This document shows, one piece after another, positions 56,801 to 64,000 of a stretch of 64,000 nt of DNA (position 1 is the stretch's first letter; the number at the start of each line of letters is the position of its first letter). The translations under genes were made by a program, and so were the position numbers. The notes under the pieces are model-generated. The model was not told the DNA's origin and searched no databases. It worked only from the letters and a program-made list of their open reading frames with translations. This DNA is from Bostrychus sinensis (lineage: Eukaryota > Chordata > Actinopteri > Gobiiformes > Eleotridae), in the NCBI GenBank assembly GCA_020698575.1, contig CM036242.1:19158124-19222123 (forward strand), in the 5' to 3' direction.

Positions 56801-59352
56801 TGGAAATAACTTAAGCACTGCTACTACTACTTTCATTACTTCTGTTCTTACTGCTATATCACCACTAATACTACCAACTATTCATTGAGCTTACTTACTT
56901 ATGCACTTACTCACTCATTTAGAGATATACAAAATTACTTGAGTTAAAATATGTGAAAATGTACTCAGGAAGTAAATATCCTTCAAAAATCTACTTAAAA
57001 AATTACTAGATCATACTAGAGTATCTGGTGACTTTCCACCTCTGGTGTTAGAATGTGTACAAACATGTATTTTTATAAAACATACAGTATGTATAAATAC
57101 TGATTGGTTTACCTGGGTAAGGATGAATTCCATTGGTGTAGATGGGCTCAGAGGTTGGCTGCCCGTTGCTTTGAGGCGGAAGGGCACTGAATCCATTAAC
57201 ACCAATGGGTGTGGCTATGCTGGGGACGGCAGTGGCACTGATGCCTGGAGGTGTGCTGGTGCCTACCAACACAACAACACAACAACACAACATCAAGTAC
57301 ATGGCTTCACAAATATCATCTAAATACAGCTAGCATAATATTTGTTTAATTACAAGTAGAAGTTACACATATATTTATTCAGTATAATTACCTACACTGA
57401 CCTATGCGATGCAGACACTTTTTAGTTGTTGATTTTTCCTGTGGCAGTAATCCTAGTCTGTCACCTTGACAGTGTGGGCATGCTTTATTATTTCTCTAAT
57501 CCAGGTGAAGGGCATTTAAGTCATGTAGGATTATGTCTGAAAGGAATATGTAGGCCTTGTGGATTACAAATGCCATGTACAGCATCGAGACACTTTATTT
57601 AATACATCTGCAATGACCCCAGCTTCAGGCGGTCGACCTACTTAGTGTCGAGCCATCAAAGCTCCTCACGACAAGAGCCAAAAAGATAGTTCAGATTGAG
57701 GTCCGGGATTATCTCTCACAAATCTTTGCTCTTATATTGTATAAGCAAAGGACTCGGCATCCAAAGTCAGAGAATTGGCCGTGTTCCCAGAAAATACATA
57801 CTGTCATTCTGCCACGGAGGGAAGGAGCGACAGATGAAGGCAAAAGGAGAGATAATAGGGGGCTGAGAATTACTGTAATGTGGCTGCCAATGTGTGACAA
57901 GGAATGTTTTACATGTTACTGTCAATGCAAGTCTCGGCTTCAGTTCAGCACATAGCATTTTCTACTTCAGACCAGTACTTGAAAATGCAACAAGGGCATA
58001 GAATGTATTAATGCTCATTCAGTAATAAGTTAGATATCCCAGGGCAGTCATCAAACATGTGTATTTGCTAGGGCTCTGTAATGGCACGTCATGATACAAT
58101 ACATATTGATATATCACGATACAGTAACATATAAAAAAACAAAAACTGTTTATTCAGTTATTTAATTGGTAAACCTATCAGTGCATACCTGAGGAGGGTG
58201 TCATGGGAGTAGCCACCAGACCATTGACATTGAAAGCTGCCATTTGCTGCATTTGCGCTGCGGCGATGGCTGCCATGGGGTTCAGGTAAGACCCTTGTGT
58301 TGCTGCCATCAGGGCTGCTTGCTGTTGCATCATCTGCTGTAGGATTAAAGAATGGTGGCGAGAGTGGCAATTGGTGGGAAGGGAGGGTAGGGATGGGTAG
58401 AGAAGAAAAGGAGGGTGAAATAGCCGCAGGACTAGAGCGTGTTTACTCTTACATGTCTGTTTGCTTGCCCAATGCCTTGTTCTCAAACAGTGTTGTGTGT
58501 TGCCCTGCAGCGCTGCTCCCCATCTCACATTGATATGGTCTTGAACGCATTATTCTACTGCTAGATAAAGCTAATGTGAGGTGAGTTTGGCTAGCCACAA
58601 TATATTGTATATATCCAGGTAGTGCACATATAGGGGCTTGGTAGCAGAGTTTGCAGAGTGATTGTGCATGAGTAGGCGATTCTCACCTGTCAGAGTGAGT
58701 TGTTAGCTACTGTGTGAGTGCAAAATCTCACAGACTCCTAATTCAGGCTGTGACTTTCATGTGTGAATATAAACTGGGGGATGGGGTGAGTGTGTAGGGA
58801 AAAAGCTGATATGAGGCAAGCATGGTTTGTTTCATGTTTGTGCATTTCTCTTGTATCATATTTCTCTTGTATCATATGTAGCCTATAGGAAGAATAACAG
58901 TTATAAAGACAGGTAAACAAAGACAGTCATTTACCAAAGTGGGAAGAAAATGAAGTCATTACCAACAGTTCAAAAGTTTCATGCTGTGCATATATGATAA
59001 TCATTTGTATTAAGCAGAATAGGCAGAGGATAAAGAGTATTACAATAATGCTATGTAAATTGAGATTACAGCAAGCATTTAATAGTGTAAATTACGCAGG
59101 GGGCGCCTCGTACCTAGTGGGAGAGAGTGAGTTCAAAGCTTAATCACAACAGTTTGTGGTTTCTTTTTTAAAGCTCACCGTCTCCTCCCCCGCCGGGCTG
59201 AGACTTACAGCATGAGAGTAGGCGCCATAGGCCCCAAACTGGATGGTCATGGGACTGAAGATGCCGAGCTGGCCAGCCATCTGGTGCATCCTGCGCAGGG
59301 TCCGCTCTTTATCAGTGTCTGCAAACTTAACTACCAAACTGGAAGAGGCGCC
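48333..59352 (-). CDS. celf6: CELF family RNA-binding protein, 3' half (celf6-like), seven coding exons
   Basis: CELF proteins bind GU-rich RNA. They control alternative splicing in the nucleus and mRNA stability and translation in the cytoplasm. The seven exons join as 59209-59352, 58189-58336, 57113-57262, 56149-56211, 54887-54967, 51859-52002 and 48333-48460, giving 285 residues: the end of RRM2 (VVKFADTDKER), a long Ala/Gln/Pro linker and full RRM3, ending ANRPY. All junctions are GT-AG and in frame. RRM1, most of RRM2 and the start lie beyond the right edge. CELF6-like marks are LRRM, AGQLG, short AATQG spacing, AAF, QHY, AYAP, FPQQP and SAKV. Overall identity is also high to CELF4, and the large gene-poor setting would fit CELF4. 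CELF family is certain; the paralogue is not. Confidence 0.85.
49068..49077 (+). promoter_or_regulatory. Perfect PBX-MEIS/PREP composite site
   Basis: TGATTGACAG matches the 10-bp PBX-MEIS heterodimer consensus exactly. A GATA-type TTATCAG (49052-49058) lies just left of it and CAGCTG (about 49098-49103) just right. It lies in a GC-rich, non-repetitive intronic block, so it is a candidate intronic enhancer. Confidence 0.35.
49486..49672. repeat. Intronic duplication, copy 1
   Basis: Shares ACTAGAGTTTGAGATAAGAG, ACTCTCACTGCAGC, GAGTTTTTATGCATTTTTAA and TTTGGAGAATTGTGGTA with copy 2 at 50861-51030, at about 85% identity by eye. Same orientation, copy starts about 1.4 kb apart. Copy 1 has an extra AGAGCATGTGGC stretch. 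Confidence 0.85.
50861..51030. repeat. Intronic duplication, copy 2
   Basis: Second copy of the block at 49486-49672, shorter by small deletions. No sign of a transposon end at either boundary. Confidence 0.85.
51859..52002 (-). CDS. celf6: CELF exon: first half of RRM3
   Basis: Encodes PEGCNLFIYHLPQEFGDAEL and MQMFLPFGNVISAKVFVDRA, then TNQSKCF. It contains the RNP2 motif (LFIYHL) and the first helix of RRM3. The RNP1 octamer (KCFGFVSF) is split by the next junction. EGPEGCN excludes CELF3, which has EGPDGCN. Acceptor CATCACCAG, donor GTGAGTTA; symmetric phase 1-1, 144 bp, so skipping it would delete half of RRM3 in frame. Confidence 0.96.
52485..52552 (+). repeat. (AT)34 microsatellite
   Basis: Uninterrupted 68-bp alternating AT run about 480 bp upstream (in the sense of the gene) of the RRM3 exon. 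Confidence 0.97.
53365..53428 (+). repeat. CA repeat, GU repeat in CELF pre-mRNA
   Basis: (CA)n with TA and CG interruptions. On the transcribed strand of CELF it is (UG)n, the preferred binding sequence of CELF proteins. Confidence 0.92.
53694..53713 (+). repeat. A20 homopolymer
   Basis: Uninterrupted run inside the CELF intron, about 50 bp from the TTTA array. Confidence 0.9.
53767..53832 (+). repeat. (TTTA)n tetranucleotide microsatellite
   Basis: About 16 nearly perfect units. Confidence 0.95.
54887..54967 (-). CDS. celf6: CELF exon: 81-bp linker exon before RRM3
   Basis: Encodes AYPAAYAPISQAFPQQPTII followed by PQQQRE. AYAP and FPQQP match CELF6, while CELF4 has AYGQ and FPQPP. The acceptor is a tandem ACAGCAG; the downstream AG (start 54964) would drop one Ala. 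Donor GTAAGAGC. Symmetric phase 1-1. Confidence 0.93.
54968..56148 (-). other. CELF intron with a transposon remnant
   Basis: 1.2-kb intron, largely filled by the decayed inverted-repeat element at 55252-55877. Confidence 0.8.
55252..55877. mobile_element. Decayed DNA element with GGCTGTATAAT / ATATTGTGCAACCC ends
   Basis: The right end TTGGGATATATTGTGCAACC is a variant of a very common fish element terminus (GGGTTGCACAATATATCCCAA when inverted). The left end GTATGGCTGTATAATTTTAG is a worn counterpart. Inside are many AATATTGCAATA-like units. Non-coding; hAT-like is possible. Confidence 0.5.
56149..56211 (-). CDS. celf6: CELF exon: 63-bp linker exon
   Basis: Encodes QSPTVTDPLQQAYAGVQHYA after the split Ala. 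DPLQQAYAG is shared by CELF3, 4 and 6; the His in QHY is found in CELF3 and CELF6 rather than CELF4. Acceptor CTTCCTGCAG, donor GTGATCTG. Symmetric phase 1-1, so it can be skipped without frameshift. Confidence 0.93.
56212..57112 (-). other. CELF intron with a DNA element next to the upstream exon
   Basis: 0.9-kb intron. Its gene-sense 5' third is occupied by the element ending at 57044. Confidence 0.8.
56770..57044 (-). mobile_element. Truncated copy of the CAGAGGTGGAAA DNA element
   Basis: On the minus strand it begins CAGAGGTGGAAAGTCACC and continues with TACTCTAGTATGATC and AAGTA units. The plus strand shows CTACTACTAC and ACTACC units, as in 33974-34410. The far end near 56770 is not recognisable. 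It begins only about 70 bp downstream of the donor of the 57113-57262 exon. Confidence 0.55.
57113..57262 (-). CDS. celf6: CELF exon: Pro/Ser-rich linker
   Basis: Encodes TSTPPGISATAVPSIATPIG and VNGFSALPPQSNGQPTSEPI, ending HPYP. The GVNGF and NGQP landmarks occur in CELF3, 4 and 6. Of 50 compared residues about 36 fit my recollection of CELF4, more than human CELF6, which evolves fast. Acceptor GGTAG, donor GTAAACC; symmetric phase 1-1, 150 bp. Confidence 0.94.
57263..58188 (-). other. CELF intron
   Basis: 0.9-kb intron. 57605-57770 has mixed composition and may be conserved. 58085-58130 carries ATACAATACATATTGATATA-like sequence resembling a transposon scrap. Confidence 0.8.
58189..58336 (-). 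CDS. celf6: CELF exon: Met/Gln/Ala-rich linker
   Basis: Encodes 49 residues plus one base, starting QMMQQQAALMAATQGSYLNP and ending VATPMTPSSG across the junction. Low-complexity Met/Gln/Ala linker. The acceptor is a tandem ACAGCAG: using the second AG (exon start 58333) removes one Gln and restores the length seen in other CELF proteins. The donor is GTATGCAC. It begins in phase 0 and ends in phase 1. Confidence 0.93.
58337..59208 (-). other. CELF intron
   Basis: 0.9-kb intron after the RRM2-end exon. A weak CTCF-like GCAGGGGGCGC is at 59096-59106. The pyrimidine tract before the 58336 acceptor is short and the acceptor is a tandem AG. Confidence 0.8.
59209..59352 (-). CDS. celf6: CELF exon: end of RRM2 and start of linker
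   Basis: Encodes 48 residues, from GASSSLVVKFADTDKERTLR to FGAYGAYSHA. The first part closes RRM2 (the last beta strand, LVVKFAD) and continues as the conserved basic segment after it. The acceptor is CTTCCAG before GGCGCC and the donor is GTAAGTCTC. Both boundaries are phase 0. CELF4 normally has TMRRMQQMAGQM here, whereas this exon has TLRRMHQMAGQL, closer to CELF6 and CELF5. Confidence 0.95.
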
Positions 59353-61927
59353 CTGGAAGAACACACAACAAGGTTTGTCAATCATACAGATCACAAGAGA
59401 AAATGTGGTTATTGCAATAAGTTGTTTTCAGAAATGGAACAATTTGTAAATAACTAACTCTGTTTCAGCTAATGGAATAACACTTGCCAGATAGCTACAA
59501 ACATTTTTATACATACTACTTTAAATTGGACTTTAGATATGGTATATACAGTACAGTAGATGTAAAAAGTCAGTCAAAGTACAAGCTAAATATACCAAGC
59601 CTTTAGTGTTGAGACAAAGATGTTGTAGAACTTCTGTGTCTCCTGGGAAATTAACTTAAAGAAAATATTGGCTTCACAACATTTAATTTCACTTTTTGTA
59701 TCAGCAACAAGAAAGCAGCATACAGGGTTTATATATGGGTTCTTTACATAATACTCATTGTATATAGACACTTTGCTGTTGGCATTACATGTAGTTGACT
59801 AGTGACTGATATTTGCTTGTGTGAACTTTCCAACTTAGTGTATACACTGGGAATGAACTGTGATCCTAAGCAGGTCCCAGGAGTTCCAGTCCCCTACTGG
59901 TGAAGCTCCACTGAATACAGTCCTGGGTAATTAGGTCTGACAAAAGCCTTCGGCATGTGGAGGGCAAAGTATTGACTAATGGTTCTGCCTTATGGCAGAT
60001 ATAGTTCTGTATTGATGTCTGTGCTCCTCAGTTTGCATCCAATTAAATCATTTGAGAGACAAAGACCAGAGTCAGTTCCTCGTGTGACACCCAGACAGAG
60101 AAAAAGACAGATAGGAGAGGATGAAGATGCTGCCAGGCAGAGAAAGCAGCCATAGATACTGTCAAGAGGACCAGGCCTCTATTTAATTACAGGCAGTGCA
60201 TGCTGGGAAAGAGCACAGAGCAGCACCAGGACAGAAGGACGCATGCAGCCAAGGGGCAGTCAGGACGTGATTAGTAAGATCATAAAAGCAAAGACGCAGG
60301 GAGAAAAGTACTCCCTAATCACAACATGAAACAGTGCTTCATAAAATGTCTCATCCTGACAGGGTCAGGACAAATTCATACTTTGATTTAGATATCATTG
60401 TTGTTTTTTTAGAGTTTTAATTCAAAATGTGAAAGAAGTGCAGCACATTGACCAGTCCGAGTGAAGCCAGGGCGTGGCTGTCATGAATGGCTCATCAACA
60501 ATAAACAGAAATGTTTAGTGTCAGCCTGATGCAGTGTAATAGTGAGGTTAGTTGTGCTCATATGAGCCCCAGTATTCCCATTAAAGCTTTTCAATTTTGA
60601 CAACCGATTAAACCTCTTTCATTATAAGCTTAACATGCACCTAAATTTCTTTCTAAAATGGTTAGATCTTGGCTTTGAAATGTCTTTATTTTTAACATAC
60701 GGACCGAGTGATAATAATGCATGATTGGCCTTTATGTTAACGACAGAGGCTTCCTAAGAAATAGAATGATTTTGCGGTTACAAATTCAGCCTAGAATGTT
60801 ATTTTAACATTGATTGACTTTTTAAGGGTTCTAAAATTTGACTGCAGTGACTTATGAAGTTCTCTGTTTTTCCAGGGCAATCAATGTGCTGGTCACAGAA
60901 AATCTATGTGCTGGTAAAAGATAAATATTAAAAAGAGAATCTAGTAAAGGTGAGAGTCTCAACCCTGGGGAGGGTGCATCTGAGCTGGGATACAATCAGA
61001 GGCAGGCAGCCCTCCTCCTCAGGCCAGAGGAGACACATCTGGTACTGCTCCCTTGATGCCATTTCAATTAGTTAAATCAATACTCTGACGTGGCAGTGTT
61101 AATGGCACAGTTTTTCCCTTTCTAATTTCATTTCCTTTCACTTCCTGACCTTTTACACCACTTTCTCAACTCCGCAGACCAGTTGAAGGGACTGCGCTGT
61201 TAGATTTAATGAGACTGGTACTGAGCAAACATCCTTCCACCAGCGTCAGGCTCGGGCCTGCCTGCAGCACACCCTGGCATTTAGATCACATTCATTTTCT
61301 GCTTTGTGTATCTGGTGTATTCTTATATTCATTTAATACCTCATGCAGAATACATTGTGAGCATCCACACCGTGAGAGCCGTGGGCTGTACTCAGTGCTC
61401 TGTGACTCAGGATGAAGCGAGTCTGGCCTGGTCTGGCTTCTCTCTATACAGCGGAGCGCCTTTGTGGCAGCAAAGAGAGGCGATCTACAATGTCTTTTCT
61501 GAACAACTTTGGCAGCTACACTGAAGCACTATCACAGCCCCTGCAGGTGTTGACAGCACTGGAAGTCACATCAGAATCTACCCATTCTGACTTTAAGAGC
61601 CTAAATGTTGTCTGTTAGAAAAAGTGGTCTATTATTGTCCATTTGCAGGAAAAATCTTATATCCCTCTTCCTGATTCCTTTCAGCTTTTCCCTTCCAGGC
61701 AACCGCACATCATCTACCTTTTAGTGTGCAGTGATTTGCATATTAATTCGCAATAGGTTTTATGCCAGATGCCCATTCTGAAGCAACCCTTTCCATTTAT
61801 CCAGGCTCAGAACTTGCACAAAGAGTACACTGGATTGTGACTGGATTAGGACATCTAATACAATGAAAAACTGTACAATTTGCATCTTGTTAATGGCTAA
61901 ATCGTTCATTTTCAAGAGCTTATGCCT

Positions 61928-62040
61928 TTTAGGGGCTGTGGGTGAGCCTATCCCAGCAACTATAGGCCTTAGGTGGTGTACACCCTTGACCGTGGCCAGT
62001 TAGTTGCAGGGCTGACACCGAGACATACACAGATGTTTGT
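61928..62040 (-). repeat. V-SINE fragment
   Basis: The plus strand reads GAGCCTATCCCAGC, TTAGGTGGTGTACACCC and GCAGGGCTGACAC, the inverse of the core and tail of the element at 29335-29710. Only the 3' half is left. Confidence 0.7.
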
Positions 62041-62830
62041 TGACTATCAAATATATGCTATGGCTAAATCATTTTCCATAGAACAGTAATATGTGGGCAA
62101 GTAATTAAGAAACAGGTGGCAGCCGACCATGGGCAGTGGATGCAAAGCAGCCACTCCTCACTGGGAGTAGAAAATCACAAGCTGACAAACAAACAGAATA
62201 ATAACCTCCACCGGCATGACTCCTATACCTGGAGAGAAAATGAATTTGCTGAATTTGATAAGGGCCAACAGGGAGCCTTCACTTTTGACAGGTACAACTA
62301 AGGAATTTGTCATGGGTTCAAAAACTAATCTAATTTCTTCAACAACACACTTGACTTGTGAAAATCTCCTGAATTGGATTTGTGTATAGGCCACAGAAAG
62401 TATAGAAAGGCAAATACACAACAGTAATTGAGGGATTAGAACTAAACTACACCAGTAAAATGACATTCCAGTGACATAAAAAAAGAAGTGTGTATGTCCC
62501 AACAACACAGTGACCGCTTTAATAAAAATAGCTTTAGAGGGATAGTTAGCCCAGTTTCATACACCTACTTTATTTCCCACAGTTGATAGTCAGCACACTC
62601 CAAATTTAAACAGGCAGATAAGAGCCCTGCCTGGGTCACATTAAGTTGATTGTAATGGAAATTAAATTGCGTGAGTGCATCTGAGTGTGAAAGCCTGTAG
62701 TTATTTTTCATTTTAATATAATTAAATACCAAAATAACTTTTATAAAATCTAAACACACTTCCACCACTATAGTTTTTAAAGTTGTTTTGAAAGTGAGTT
62801 TTTAATGGACACAACACCAAGCCTGTGTTG

Positions 62831-62990
62831 TTAAAGCAACACTATGGAGTAGTAGTAGTAGGAGGACGTTAAATCATGTTAGCGATGGATCAACCTTTAA
62901 CGGGACGAACTGCTCCTCCCTAACCCCTAAGTGCTTCTCATTATTGTCCTCTATCACTATGTAACTCAGGGACTGGGTAGGTCACTATAC
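62831..62990 (+). repeat. Partial copy of the TAAAGCAACA element
   Basis: Begins TTAAAGCAACACTATGGAGT, the same terminus as 32693-33336. No matching right end is visible, so this is a solo or truncated end. Its right limit is a guess. Confidence 0.35.
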
Positions 62991-64000
62991 AAGGTAGTAA
63001 GTCCTGAATGGTAAGACTGACTAAAAAGAAGCAAGAAACAAATACATTACACTGTCTGATGTGTAGACAACATAGCTACACAGTAAACAGAGTAAACAGC
63101 AATGTATTTCATTATACACATTATACTGTTTGCAAACTATGTTTGATACAATCTGAAAATGCTAAATGCTAATACAAATACAAACTAAATGCCAATCTTA
63201 TTATTACTTCATTTAATTTTAGAAAAATAAACATACAAACTATCACATACAGTACATTTCCTGTTGATATAGCTGTCAGAAAGGGAGCCTGAGAGAGAGG
63301 AAATGTGCTTTAATATTTAGACCTGCTGAGTTTTTCGAAATCTTAGTCTAATTCATTTGATAAACTTTATCTTTGGTATATTTTTCCCTTATTCCAGCAT
63401 TATAGTGTCACACAGACTGTACACAGTCTTGTTATTATCAGCACTGGTGAATCCTGTCAGCCATGGCGTGACACTGAACATGACAATGTCTGCAATTTGC
63501 CTGCTCCTGTCTGCTGCTCCCTGCCATTTGAACTCCTGCCACTTGTCTCTCTGCTGCCTTACAGTCATTCAACAGCTGAACCAGTTAGAGTGCCTTTCTG
63601 TGCCCAAATCCCCTTTAAAGTTAATTTCAGAAGCACCTGCAATCTGCAATAAACATCAATTAAAGCTATGACCGCATCTATCAGTGCATGCCCTTTAGTG
63701 GCACCTCGTGCCCTTAAGCTTCATTAAAGCCTTTCATTTCAGGCCAGCGTATTTTGCTGTATGTATTAATGATGGTGTGAGTGCGTGTGCCAGGTAACAC
63801 AGATGCTGGAGAGAGAACATTAGGAAGGAGAGAGAGAGAGAGGCAGACTTCTTTGTTCAAGGTTCAGCCAGACCTCACAGCTGGCAGTGGGCAGTTGCAG
63901 AGCAGCCTAGACTCTGAATCACGCCTCCTGTTAGTCTGTTGTTGACGACATGTGGCAGTGATATTATCCAAATTAACTGTGTTGCCCATCGGTACCAAAG

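Larger units (their letters stand above)
59353..64000 (-). other. CELF intron leading to missing 5' exons
   Basis: The exon at 59352 needs an upstream partner ending in the RRM2 ALHGSQTMP region. I found no such sequence on the minus strand up to the right edge, so this intron is at least 4.6 kb. It holds a V-SINE fragment (61928-62040) and part of another repeat (62831). A (GA)n run lies at 63828-63842. Confidence 0.7.

Noticed and set aside
1..64000. CRISPR arrays, bacterial operons, phage or toxin systems
   Set aside because: No regularly spaced repeats and no prokaryotic gene organisation. Introns, SINEs and LINEs show a vertebrate nuclear genome.

Overview
This window looks like a piece of a ray-finned fish (teleost) nuclear chromosome. 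It has one recognisable protein-coding gene with GT-AG introns, long gene-free stretches, many (CA)n, (AT)n and (TTTA)n microsatellites, and a mix of decayed fish-type transposable elements: L2-like and RTE/Rex-like LINEs, an R2-like LINE, V-SINEs, a Tc1-like derivative, hAT-like and other short inverted-repeat elements. There are no bacterial-style genes, operons or CRISPR arrays, and I found no rRNA or intact tRNA gene.

The gene is the 3' half of a CELF (CUGBP/Elav-like) RNA-binding protein on the minus strand, 48333-59352. Seven coding exons join in frame without any break. They encode the end of RRM2, the long divergent linker and the whole of RRM3, finishing with the family's C-terminus ANRPY. 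The first half (start codon, RRM1, most of RRM2) lies beyond the right edge. Several linker residues and the linker length match CELF6 better than CELF4, CELF3 or CELF5, so I call it celf6-like. A fast-evolving celf4 paralogue remains the main alternative. Four consecutive exons are symmetric phase 1-1, and two exons have tandem NAGNAG acceptors, so the linker and half of RRM3 can vary without frameshift.

Layout. 1-5.1 kb: no gene seen. 5.1-6.05 kb: a worn V-SINE copy followed by a 5'-truncated L2-like LINE. 7.8-12.7 kb: a broken R2-like LINE on the minus strand, interrupted by two younger insertions. One is an RTE/Rex-like LINE with a 12-bp target-site duplication; the other is a DNA element with perfect 17-bp terminal inverted repeats. 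12.7-28.9 kb: no gene, one inverted-repeat element at 18.3-18.7 kb, microsatellites and a few candidate regulatory sites. 28.9-34.4 kb: a run of short inverted-repeat elements and one well-preserved V-SINE. 39.2-41.2 kb: a cluster of a foldback element, a hAT-like element and a rearranged Tc1-like element. 41.2-48.3 kb: downstream of the CELF stop codon, probably including its 3' UTR. 48.3-59.4 kb: CELF exons and introns. 59.4-64 kb: CELF intron towards the missing 5' exons.

I found no unknown multi-gene system. The points most worth checking are the doubly nested LINE, the inverted-repeat derivatives, the duplicated 170-190 bp block inside the last CELF intron, and the GU-repeat tracts in the CELF transcript that CELF proteins themselves could bind.
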